Part shown: positions 1 through 7,779 of the stretch, in pieces
How positions within the stretch are numbered: the first letter of the stretch is position 1
Layout of the letters: each line of letters begins with the position of its first letter
Assembly (NCBI GenBank): GCA_035995205.1
Contig: DASYKS010000057.1
Coordinates: 34,809-98,808 of the forward strand
Direction of reading: 5' to 3'
Length of the DNA: 64,000 nucleotides
DNA from: DASYKS01 sp035995205
GTDB lineage: Bacteria; Acidobacteriota; Thermoanaerobaculia; Multivoradales; UBA5704
Notes under the pieces: model-generated
The model's database searches: none
What the model saw: only the letters and a program-made list of their open reading frames with translations
What the model was told of the DNA's origin: nothing
Translations under genes and position numbers: made by a program

Positions 1-558
1 CAGGTGGAAGGCGCGCTCGCTCCCCTCCCCCGCTGCCCGGACGTCCTCTCGCTCGATCCGCGCCGGCTGGCGGACGTGTTAGAGGACATCCGGAGCGTCG
101 GCGTGAAGATCGGCAAAGAGAAGGAAGCCGCCGAGCTGGTGGAAGGACTGGAAGCCCGGCTCGCCGCGGTTCGCGCAGGAGTGGGAGCCGTGAAGCCTCG
201 GGTCCTGGCGCTCGAATGGCTGGAGCCGCCGTTTGCCGGAGGGCACTGGGTGCCGGAGATGATCGAGGCCGCGGGAGGAGAGGACGTCGCCGCCCAGCCC
301 GGCGACCACTCGCGGCGGATGACCTGGGAGGAGGTCGCGGCGCTCGACCCCGATGTCCTCGTGGTCATGCCCTGCGGCTTCGACGAAGCAGGAGCCCGCG
401 CCCAGATCGGGCGGATCGCGGAGGAACCCGAGTGGCGGGGATTGCGGGCGGTCCGGGAAGGACGGGTGTTTCCGGTCGACGCGAACGGCTGCTTCAGCCG
501 GCCGGGGCCGCGTCTGGTGGATGGCATCGAGCGGCTGGCGGAGATTTTTCGGGCCTGA
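1..558 (+). CDS. Cobalamin-binding (BtuF-like) periplasmic protein, 3' part
   Basis: The reading frame is open from base 1, so the start and roughly the first third lie upstream of the window; 185 codons remain against about 290 for the family. The visible part is the C-terminal lobe of a type III periplasmic binding protein: a long backbone helix (KIGKEKEAAELVEGLEARLA), then a Rossmann-like lobe with GGHWVPEMIEAAGG and the TWEEVAALDPDVLVVMPCG block typical of BtuF/cobalamin-binding family members. By family, it would deliver vitamin B12 or a related corrinoid to an ABC importer. No permease or ATPase is seen downstream, so any partner would have to be upstream. Other siderophore/heme-type binding proteins share the fold, but the PCGFD segment favours the cobalamin-binding group. 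Confidence 0.75.
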   Translation, partial: QVEGALAPLPRCPDVLSLDPRRLADVLEDIRSVGVKIGKEKEAAELVEGLEARLAAVRAGVGAVKPRVLALEWLEPPFAGGHWVPEMIEAAGGEDVAAQPGDHSRRMTWEEVAALDPDVLVVMPCGFDEAGARAQIGRIAEEPEWRGLRAVREGRVFPVDANGCFSRPGPRLVDGIERLAEIFRA

Positions 559-578
559 GCCCCGCGGGGGCTCGGCCC
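551..578 (+). terminator. Hairpin over the stop codon, terminator-like
   Basis: A 12-bp stem with one bulged base and a 3-nt loop (GCG) includes the TGA stop at 556-558. No T-tract follows, so it is not a classical intrinsic terminator; it may only stabilise the 3' end or belong to the dispersed palindromes of this genome. Confidence 0.35.
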
Positions 579-603
579 GCCGTGCGCCACCCCCGGCGAA
601 CGT

Positions 604-631
604 GCCGAGCTGGTGCTCGGCGGTCCCGGGG
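604..631 (+). repeat. Dispersed repeat A, copy 1
   Basis: GCCGAGCTGGTGCTCGGC (a palindromic hairpin) followed by GGTCCCGGGG and an A-run. Near-identical copies lie at 13676-13703 and 62771-62797. It sits between the ends of two convergent genes. Confidence 0.7.
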
Positions 632-641
632 AAAAGCTCTC

Positions 642-2897
642 TTAAGGCCGCGCCGGTTCGAGCGCCACACCCTTGAGCCGGCTCCCCTCCGGCAACGATG
701 GATAGAAGAAGTACTTCCCCTGCACGGGCAGCTCGATCGCGACCGGCTCGTTCCCGAGCGGCGTTTCCGCGATCTTGCGGTTCAAGGCGTCGACCACGCG
801 GAGCGTGCCCGGACCGGAGGCTTTGCCGTCGAGGTTGAAAGCGTATTTGCCCGCGGCGAAGCAGCCTTTGAACAGGACCCACTGCCCCGGCAGCTGGTAG
901 CGGATCAGCGGCCCGGTGCGCATGCGCGGGTCGGGAAGGTGCGCGGCGTGGGCGGGGATCTCTCCTCCGGCGCGGCAGTCGGCGGGGAGCGGCTCCAGGC
1001 GGTAGAGCTTGACGATCGGGCCGAGGCGGATGCGGTTGGGGATCCACTGCGCGATCTGCGGGTAGGTGTCGAGGATCGTCCGGTAGCGGTCGGCGATCTC
1101 GTGGTGGTGCTCTTTGCTCAGCAGTTCCGGATTCAGAAAGCGTTTGTAGGCGTCGCTCGCGAGCAGGAGATAGTCGTTGCCCGACTCGCGGATTTCGGGA
1201 AGCGTCAGCCGCGCGGCGAAGCGGGCGGGCACGATCTCGTACGCCCCCTCGGGGAGATTCGGCGCGTACTGTTCCTTGACGATCCGCGCGCCGGGCGGCA
1301 GGTTCTGGAGCATCCATTCGACCGCGAGGTCGCGGGTCGAAGGGCGCGCGTAGCCGATGGTCTCGATCGACGTCCGAAAGACCGCGGGCGCGAAGCAGAG
1401 GAAGAGGAAGAGCGGCGCCACCGCGAAGCGCGTATCGAGCCGCCGTTTCGCCGGGCGTTCCGCGATGCGGGCTCGTGTCCAGACAACGCCCCCGGCGAGG
1501 CAAACGCCGAGCAGCACGGCGAGCGGCGGCATCGCCGGGTAGAGATTCCTCTTCACCACCATCGCCATCGAGAACAGCAGGCCGAGGAAGAGCGCGGGAA
1601 AGACCGCCATCCGCAACCAGCGCCAGCGCACGGCGCGGTCGAGCACGAAGAACCCAAGCAGACCGAGGACCAACGTCACCGCGCCGAACGACTCCTCGAG
1701 GATTTCGAGGTAGAACGCGGCGTTGCTTTGGGGGGTAACGCCGATCCAGCCGTGGAAGGCGTACTGCCGCGCACCGAACAGCATGCCGCGTTTGCCCCAG
1801 AGGGCGGTCTCGGGATAGGCCGCAAGGCTCGGCATCACGGCGACGAACGCGGCGATCGCGGCGAGCCCCGCCCAGAGAAGGCCCCAGCTCCAACGCCGCG
1901 GCTTGTCACCAGGTAGGGGTTGGGTTTCGTGGGTCCCGCAGCGACTGGCTGCTGCCGAAGGCGCCCGAAGGAGCGAGGAGGCCCACGAAACCCAACCCCG
2001 GGGAAGACCGAAACCCACGAAACGCCAGTACGTCCACAGGGCGACGATTGCGATCGCGACCACTCCCGCCGGATACTTGGTCGCCGCGGCGAGCCCCGCC
2101 CAGATTCCGGCCGCCACGTAGTCGCGGTTCCGTTCGCCGTCGAGCAGCCGGGCGGCGAAGGCGAGCGAGACCGCGGCGAAGAACGCGGACGGGGCGTCGC
2201 AGATGAAGAGATGCGCGCCCAGGTTGAAATGCGGGTCGAAGATCAGCAGCAGGCCGGCGAAGGCGCCGGAGAGCGTTGCCAACGAGACGGTCGAAGCGGG
2301 CGCGCTGGCCGACCCGGGGGGAGCCGCGACCCGACGCGCGAGAAGCGCCACGGGAACGACAGTGAACGCGCCGAGCAGGGCAGCGACCAGGCGCAGAATC
2401 AGCCACTCGCGTTCGAGCGGCACGGTGACGCCCCAGAGCGCGCGCACAATCGTCTCGGTCGCGTGCGGGAACAGCCCGGAAAGCCAGAGCGCGAAGGCAT
2501 AGAGGTCGTAGGTGAGGTGTGGATAGACGAACGAGCGGGAGAGGATCTTCCCCTCGTTCATCTGCATCGCATGCCGGTAGTAGGTCCCCTCGTCCCCCCA
2601 ATAACGCCCGGCGATCTCGTGATCGGCGCCGGCGAGACGGATCGCGAGCGAGAGAGCGAGGAGCAGCGGGATCAGCCACCGGCCGGTCCGTACGTGAGCA
2701 CGCAGCCAGAGGAACGCCCAGGCCGCCGTCGCGAGAAGGGCGACGGGCAGGATCACCCGCGCGAGCGATACCCCCCAGCCCAGGCGCGCGCCCGCGGCGA
2801 GCAGCCAGAGCGCGATGAGCAGGCCCCACGCCGCGATCGTGATCACGGTGAGCGCGGTGGATTTCGGGCTTGGGGCTGCGATCGGGCTCTCGCTCAA
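642..2897 (-). CDS. GT39/ArnT-type membrane glycosyltransferase
   Basis: A 751-residue polytopic membrane protein. After an N-terminal membrane helix (about residues 17-35) and further helices comes the conserved extracytoplasmic acidic loop GDEGTYYRHAMQMNEGK (about residue 100), the place where dolichyl/undecaprenyl-phosphate-sugar-dependent GT-C enzymes carry their catalytic Asp/Glu. Around ten hydrophobic segments follow, then a soluble C-terminal domain of about 200 residues. By family it moves a sugar from a polyprenyl-phosphate donor to lipid, protein or polysaccharide on the outer face of the membrane; the acceptor cannot be told. It stands alone between two convergent or divergent neighbours. 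Residues about 300-327 are an inserted peptide encoded by a palindromic DNA element (1916-1999), placed in a loop between two membrane helices; the frame stays open through it. Confidence 0.75.
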   Translation of the reverse strand: MSESPIAAPSPKSTALTVITIAAWGLLIALWLLAAGARLGWGVSLARVILPVALLATAAWAFLWLRAHVRTGRWLIPLLLALSLAIRLAGADHEIAGRYWGDEGTYYRHAMQMNEGKILSRSFVYPHLTYDLYAFALWLSGLFPHATETIVRALWGVTVPLEREWLILRLVAALLGAFTVVPVALLARRVAAPPGSASAPASTVSLATLSGAFAGLLLIFDPHFNLGAHLFICDAPSAFFAAVSLAFAARLLDGERNRDYVAAGIWAGLAAATKYPAGVVAIAIVALWTYWRFVGFGLPRGWVSWASSLLRAPSAAASRCGTHETQPLPGDKPRRWSWGLLWAGLAAIAAFVAVMPSLAAYPETALWGKRGMLFGARQYAFHGWIGVTPQSNAAFYLEILEESFGAVTLVLGLLGFFVLDRAVRWRWLRMAVFPALFLGLLFSMAMVVKRNLYPAMPPLAVLLGVCLAGGVVWTRARIAERPAKRRLDTRFAVAPLFLFLCFAPAVFRTSIETIGYARPSTRDLAVEWMLQNLPPGARIVKEQYAPNLPEGAYEIVPARFAARLTLPEIRESGNDYLLLASDAYKRFLNPELLSKEHHHEIADRYRTILDTYPQIAQWIPNRIRLGPIVKLYRLEPLPADCRAGGEIPAHAAHLPDPRMRTGPLIRYQLPGQWVLFKGCFAAGKYAFNLDGKASGPGTLRVVDALNRKIAETPLGNEPVAIELPVQGKYFFYPSLPEGSRLKGVALEPARP
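1916..1999. repeat. Palindromic element, copy 1, inserted in frame in the glycosyltransferase gene
   Basis: Perfect 18-bp inverted arms GGGGTTGGGTTTCGTGGG (1916-1933) and its complement (1982-1999) enclose a 48-nt core (1934-1981). The reverse complement of this core matches 28937-28984 at 47 of 48 positions, but the arms of the two copies are unrelated. Total length is 84 nt, i.e. 28 codons, so the host gene stays in frame. The arm resembles nearby host DNA: TTTCGTGGG recurs about 10 nt outside the element. Confidence 0.85.
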
Positions 2898-3021
2898 GCG
2901 GTTGCGTCTCCTGGGAATCCTCTGGAAGGATCGCCTGATTCTAGACCGCGGCGACCGTGCGGGTTTGAAACTCGGCGCCCTTGGCGCTCGTCTTGAGGGT
3001 TACACCGAGGAGAACCCGACC

Positions 3022-3600
3022 ATGAACCGACGAATACTCCCCCTCCTGCTCTTGCCCGCCCTGCTTGGCTTATCCCTGCCGGCGCTTGCCGCGGGTCCCT
3101 ATTTCCACCTCGACATTCAAAGCGCCGACGGCAATTCCGCCCGCCACGAAGGCCAAGGCCGCGTCTCGATCGACGTGCCGGTCAGCCTCGTCCAGGCGAT
3201 CGCGGCGCTGATCCCCGACGGCATCCATTCGGGCGGCAAGATCGTGATCGACGAGCACGAGATCCCGCCGGCCCAATTGCGCCGGATCTGGCGCGAAGTG
3301 CGCAATCTGCCCGAAGCGAAGATCGCCACCTTCGAGGACCACGAAGGGCGGCTCACGGTGAGCAAGCAAGCCGGCCATCTGGTCTTCCGCGCGACCGATC
3401 CGCACGACGCCAGAGGAGGCGAAGCGGTCGTGCGCATCCCCTCGCCGGTGGTCGACGCGCTGCTTTCGGGCGATCCGGGCGAGCTCGATTTCTCCGCCGC
3501 GATCGACGCCCTCGCCCGCTCCGGCCGCGGCGAGCTGGTCGCGGTGACCCAGGATCGCGACACCGTGCGGATCTGGGTCGACGACCGCGAAGGGCGGTAG
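3022..3600 (+). CDS. Small secreted protein of unknown function
   Basis: 192 residues. The ATG at 3022 is chosen because GGAGAA lies 8-10 nt upstream and because the first 23 residues form a clear signal peptide (MNRRILPLLLLPALLG, then ALAA cleavage). The mature part contains two similar sequence blocks: IDVPVSLVQAIAALIPDG near the start and VRIPSPVVDALLSGDPGELDFSAAIDAL near the end, suggesting an internally duplicated fold. I do not recognise a named family. Genes of this shape (signal peptide plus 'P-S-L-V-x-A' blocks) occur in acidobacteria as conserved hypotheticals, from memory only. It is likely exported and monocistronic; palindromic repeats follow the stop. Confidence 0.7.
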   Translation: MNRRILPLLLLPALLGLSLPALAAGPYFHLDIQSADGNSARHEGQGRVSIDVPVSLVQAIAALIPDGIHSGGKIVIDEHEIPPAQLRRIWREVRNLPEAKIATFEDHEGRLTVSKQAGHLVFRATDPHDARGGEAVVRIPSPVVDALLSGDPGELDFSAAIDALARSGRGELVAVTQDRDTVRIWVDDREGR

Positions 3601-3707
3601 AAGACCGGGGCAGACAAACCGGGGCAGACACGCAGGTCTGCCCCTACATTTCCTCAACGAATCGCGATGCTGATGTAGGGGCGGCCCTGCGTGGCCGCCC
3701 TTGATTT
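3601..3707. repeat. Intergenic palindromes between convergent genes
   Basis: Two hairpins: GGGGCAGACACGCAGGTCTGCCCC and, further on, TAGGGGCGG...GGCCGCCC. The GGGGCAGAC motif is also duplicated in tandem. The second type recurs at 50331-50427. They may double as bidirectional terminators, though no T-tract is present. Confidence 0.5.
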
Positions 3708-4559
3708 TCAGGCCATCACGGCCAACGTATCGAAGAACGGATCGAGCCACTTCCCATCGCCCGCAACCCGCGAGCGACCGCGCGCCTCCGATCCGGCGAG
3801 CCCTTTGGTCAGCAGCAGCCAGCCGGTCTCGTCGGCCATCGCGACGGACGCGGCTTCTCCTTCCGGCTCCCGGCCGTGCAGCAACTCCCAGCCGCCCTCG
3901 CCTCTCCGGAGCGTGAACGGGTACTCCTCCCGGCCGGAGAATTGGAAACCGATCGCGGTCCCCGCGGGCGCCTCGGTCTCGCGGTAGCGGTGCGGCAGGG
4001 CGCGCAGGAACGTGTCGAGCACCGGGGCGACGTAGAACGGATCGTCGAGCGGTGCCGCGCCCACCGCCAGGCGGATCTGCTGTTGATGATGCCAGCGCTC
4101 GGTAAGCTCGCGCGCGAGGTCGAACCAGAGCTCCGAGGTCTCCTCCCCCGCCCAGGCCACGCCGAGCGCGGGGGCGTCCGGGTCGAGCGTCGCGAAGTAA
4201 TCGGCCAGCTGCGGCTCGGCGGTCGCGAGTAGGTCCACCAGCATCGCCGGGCTCACGCGCCGGAAGGCGGCGACCCAGCTCGCGTTCAGCCGATTCAGAA
4301 ACCCAACCAGATCGCCAAAGGAGCCGATCGGCCCGTCCGGCGGCGCGAATGGCTGTCGGTCGCGGCCGAACGCCAGCCGCCGAAGGGCGGTATCGAGCAG
4401 ATGGGCCGCGATGTCGCTCACGCTCCAGGCCGGGCAGACGGTCGGCGAGTCCCAGGCGGCGGGTTCCAGGCTGCCGAGCAGCGCGAGCAGCTCGCGGCCG
4501 AGGGGGGCAAAGCGATCGGCGACGTGGATCGGACGGACCGGTTCGAGGGGCGAGCTCAC
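3708..4559 (-). CDS. DinB/MDMPI-fold protein (maleylpyruvate isomerase-like)
   Basis: 283 residues. The N-terminal half is a four-helix bundle with the signature of the mycothiol-dependent maleylpyruvate isomerase N domain: PAAWDSPTVCPAWSVSDIAAHLL near residues 35-56, whose His is a metal ligand, and RWHHQQQIRLAVG near 160, a second metal-binding His pair. The C-terminal part is a small alpha/beta domain of the SCP2-like or MDMPI_C type. In the family, the metal centre holds a thiol cofactor and the proteins act as thiol-dependent isomerases or transferases. Mycothiol itself is an actinobacterial thiol, so the cofactor here is unknown. It converges on the upstream secreted-protein gene and diverges from the BNR gene downstream, with 52 nt between the two starts. 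Confidence 0.65.
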   Translation of the reverse strand: MSSPLEPVRPIHVADRFAPLGRELLALLGSLEPAAWDSPTVCPAWSVSDIAAHLLDTALRRLAFGRDRQPFAPPDGPIGSFGDLVGFLNRLNASWVAAFRRVSPAMLVDLLATAEPQLADYFATLDPDAPALGVAWAGEETSELWFDLARELTERWHHQQQIRLAVGAAPLDDPFYVAPVLDTFLRALPHRYRETEAPAGTAIGFQFSGREEYPFTLRRGEGGWELLHGREPEGEAASVAMADETGWLLLTKGLAGSEARGRSRVAGDGKWLDPFFDTLAVMA

Positions 4560-4611
4560 CCTCGGGAGACTACCTCAGTGGGTCGGTATCACATCCTGTA
4601 TCCTCGGGAGA

Positions 4612-7600
4612 ATGAGAGCGATAAGACGCCCCTCCTCCTTCGTCCCTATCCTGCTCCTGCTCGGCACGCTCTTCGGTTCGGCCGCGCGCGCCGCCGATCC
4701 GACCTCCGGCTACCAGGATCTCCGCTGGCGGCTGCTCGGGCCGCTGCGCGCCGGCTGGTCGGTGATCGCGGCGGGCGTGCCGGACGAGATCGACACCTAC
4801 TACTTCGGCGCCGCCGACGGCGGGGTCTGGAAGACGGACGATTCCGGAGTCACCTGGCGGCCGCTGTCGGATCGGGCGCCGTTTTCTTCGGCCGGCGCGC
4901 TGGCGATCGTCCCCGGACCCGCCGGAAAACGGACGCTCTGGGTGGGCAGCGGCCAGACGCAGACCCGCTTCGACGTGATGGACGGCAACGGCGTCTGGAA
5001 GAGCGAGGACGACGGGGCGACCTGGGTTTCGATGGGGCTTGCCGACACGCGCCACATCGGCCGGATCTGGGTCGATCCGCGCGATCCGAACGTGCTGCTG
5101 GTGGCCGCCCTCGGCCATCTGTTCGGACCGAACCCCGAGCGCGGGGTCTTTCGCAGCGAAGACGGCGGCAAGAGCTGGACGCGCGTGGCGTTCGTCGACG
5201 AAAACACCGGCGCGGTGGAGATCGCCGCCGACCGAGAAAAGCCGGACGTCCTCTATGCCGCGTTCTGGCAAACCCGGCTCTACCCCTGGCAGGGCTATCA
5301 CGTGCCGCAGGTCGGCCCGGGCAGCGGCATCTGGCGTTCGACCGACGGCGGGAAAACCTGGAGCGCCGCGCCGCGCACGGGACTGCCCGAGGTACCGCTC
5401 GGCAAGATCGGTCTCGCCGTGGCGCCGACCACGAACGGCCAAAGGGTCTACGCCGCGGTCGATGCGTCGAAAGGCGCGGGGCTTTACCGTTCCGACGACG
5501 GCGGCACGACCTGGACGCTCGAAATGGCGAACCGCTCGATCGCGAGCAGCTACTTCGGCCGCGTCTTCGCCGATCCGCGCGATCCGAACGTGGTCTATTT
5601 TCCCGGCCAATCGTTCCGCAAATCGACCGACGGCGGCAAGACGTTCTCCTACGTCAAAGGCTCGCCCGGAGGCGACGACTACCACTACCTGTGGATCAAC
5701 CCGGAGCACGTCGAGCGGATGATCCTCGCGAGCGACCAAGGGACCACCGTGTCGGTCAACGGCGGTACCACCTGGAGCCCCTGGTACAACCAGCCGACGG
5801 GGCAGTTCTACCGCCTGGGGATCGACAACCAGTTCCCCTATCGCGTCTACAGCGGCCAGCAGGACAGCGGCACGGTCTCGGTCTCGTCGCGCAGCAACTA
5901 CGGCCAGCTCACCTACCGCGACTGGCATTCGGTGGGGGGCGACGAGCGCGACGGCGACCTGCCCGATCCGATCGATATAAACGTCGTCTACGGCAGCGGC
6001 CTGGGGGGCAAGATCAGCCGCTGGGACGCGCGCACCGGCCGGGTCGCCAACGTCTCCCCCTGGCCGGTCTCGAGCTACGGCCAAAAGCCGCCGACGGTGC
6101 CGAACCGGACGACCTGGATCACCCCGATCGCGATCGATCCGCGTCCGCCCCACGCGCTCTACCAGGGTACCCAGGTGCTCTCCCGCTCGCTCGACAAAGG
6201 GCAGACCTGGGAGGCGATCAGTCCCGACCTGACCGGCGCCGTGGCGAACGCCCCGGGCTGCACCCCCGAACCCGGCCGAGTCGATCCGCCGATCGAGCGC
6301 ACCACCGCCTGCGGTTACGGCACGATCTTTTCGATCGCCCCCTCGCGCGTGGCCTCCGGCCTGATTTGGGTCGGCACCGACAACGGCCGCATCCAGGTGA
6401 CGAAAGACGGCGGCGCGCATTGGACCGACGTGACGCCGAAGGATCTTCCCGCGTGGAGCCAGGTGGCCCAGATCGACGCTGGTTCCGAGGCGGGCTCGGC
6501 CTATGTCGCGATCGATCGCCACCGCCTGGACGACCGCTCCCCGTGGATCTACGTCACCCACGACTTCGGCGCCAACTGGCGGCGCGCCGAGGCCGGCCTG
6601 CCCGCCGACGGATCGGTGAACGTGGTGCGCGCCGACCCGGAGCGCGCCGGCCTGCTCTACGCCGGCACGCGAAGCGGTGTCTTCGTCTCGTTCGACGACG
6701 GCACGCATTGGGCGCCGCTGCAAATGAACCTGCCGCGAACCGGGGTGAACGATCTCCTGGTCAAGGGGCGCGATCTGGTGATCGCCACCCAAGGCCGCGC
6801 GCTCTGGGTGCTCGACGACGTGGCGCCCTTGCGCGCCGGTTTTTCAACCGAGCGCGCCGTGGCGCTCGCCCCGCCCGGACCGGCGATCCGGATCACGCCG
6901 AACGAAAACAAAGACACCCCCCTGCCGCCCGAGTTTCCGACCACGCCGAATCCGCTCGCCGGCGTGCCGATCGACTACTTCCTGCCGGCCGCCGCGCACG
7001 GTCCGGTGACGATCGAGATCTTCGACGAGAAAGACGTGCTCGTCCGCAAATTTTCGAGCGCCGAGATCCCCAAGCGTCCCGAAGCGCGGCAATACTTCGC
7101 CGACCGCTGGCTGCTGCCGGCCGCGGTGCCGACGGGCCATCCGGGGCACAACCGTTTCTGGTGGGATCTGCGCACCGAGCAGCCCAAAGCAACCGACTAC
7201 GACTTCTCGATCGCCGCCGTGCCCGACCGCGACACGGAGACGCTGCCGCAAGGGATGCTCGTCCTCCCCGGCACCTACCGGGTCCGCCTGACGGTGGACG
7301 GAGCGACCTCCGAGCGCCCGCTGGTGATCGAGAAAGATCCGAGGAGCCCCGCGACGCTCGAAGACCTCGCCGCCGGCAACGCCCTCTCGGCCGAGGTCGT
7401 CCGCGCCCTCGGCCAAACCGTCGACGCGCTCGAAGAGATCGAAGAATTCGACCAGACCCTCGCCCCGCTCGCGACCGGCGAACGCAAAGCCGCCAAGCGA
7501 CAGGCGGAGCGCGCGAAGGCGACTCGCGACGAGCTGGCCAAGCTGAACAGCGGTGGCGGCGACACCGACCTGTCGGTCGTCGGCGCCGTCCTCTCCGGCC

Positions 7601-7746
7601 TTCAGTCGGATCTCGAAGGGGCGGATTCCGCGCCCACCGCCGCCCAGCACACAGTCTTCGACCAGATGCGCGCCCGCCTCGATCGCGCGCTTGCGAAGTG
7701 GCGCGAGTTGCACGGATCGGTGGGCAAGGCGTTCGAAAAGGAATAG
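4612..7746 (+). CDS. Secreted BNR/VPS10-type beta-propeller protein
   Basis: 1044 residues. The start at 4612 gives a signal peptide (residues 1-26, MRAIRRPSSFVPILLLLGTL). About eleven Asp-box/BNR motifs (S/TxDxGxTW) follow, for example WKTDDSGVTW, WKSEDDGATW, WRSTDGGKTW, YRSDDGGTTW and VTHDFGANW, so the first 750 residues should form one or two seven- to ten-bladed propellers like sortilin/VPS10 or sialidase-fold proteins. A C-terminal beta domain (about 790-940) and a charged helical tail end the protein. Acidobacteria encode many such exoproteins; the ligand or substrate is unknown, and the arginine triad of true sialidases is not evident, so enzymatic activity should not be assumed. Only 33 nt separate its stop from the TIR-CHAT gene, but the functions look unrelated. 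Confidence 0.8.
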   Translation: MRAIRRPSSFVPILLLLGTLFGSAARAADPTSGYQDLRWRLLGPLRAGWSVIAAGVPDEIDTYYFGAADGGVWKTDDSGVTWRPLSDRAPFSSAGALAIVPGPAGKRTLWVGSGQTQTRFDVMDGNGVWKSEDDGATWVSMGLADTRHIGRIWVDPRDPNVLLVAALGHLFGPNPERGVFRSEDGGKSWTRVAFVDENTGAVEIAADREKPDVLYAAFWQTRLYPWQGYHVPQVGPGSGIWRSTDGGKTWSAAPRTGLPEVPLGKIGLAVAPTTNGQRVYAAVDASKGAGLYRSDDGGTTWTLEMANRSIASSYFGRVFADPRDPNVVYFPGQSFRKSTDGGKTFSYVKGSPGGDDYHYLWINPEHVERMILASDQGTTVSVNGGTTWSPWYNQPTGQFYRLGIDNQFPYRVYSGQQDSGTVSVSSRSNYGQLTYRDWHSVGGDERDGDLPDPIDINVVYGSGLGGKISRWDARTGRVANVSPWPVSSYGQKPPTVPNRTTWITPIAIDPRPPHALYQGTQVLSRSLDKGQTWEAISPDLTGAVANAPGCTPEPGRVDPPIERTTACGYGTIFSIAPSRVASGLIWVGTDNGRIQVTKDGGAHWTDVTPKDLPAWSQVAQIDAGSEAGSAYVAIDRHRLDDRSPWIYVTHDFGANWRRAEAGLPADGSVNVVRADPERAGLLYAGTRSGVFVSFDDGTHWAPLQMNLPRTGVNDLLVKGRDLVIATQGRALWVLDDVAPLRAGFSTERAVALAPPGPAIRITPNENKDTPLPPEFPTTPNPLAGVPIDYFLPAAAHGPVTIEIFDEKDVLVRKFSSAEIPKRPEARQYFADRWLLPAAVPTGHPGHNRFWWDLRTEQPKATDYDFSIAAVPDRDTETLPQGMLVLPGTYRVRLTVDGATSERPLVIEKDPRSPATLEDLAAGNALSAEVVRALGQTVDALEEIEEFDQTLAPLATGERKAAKRQAERAKATRDELAKLNSGGGDTDLSVVGAVLSGLQSDLEGADSAPTAAQHTVFDQMRARLDRALAKWRELHGSVGKAFEKE

Positions 7747-7779
7747 CGAGGCAATCGCGCAGCAGGTAAAGTATTTGCC

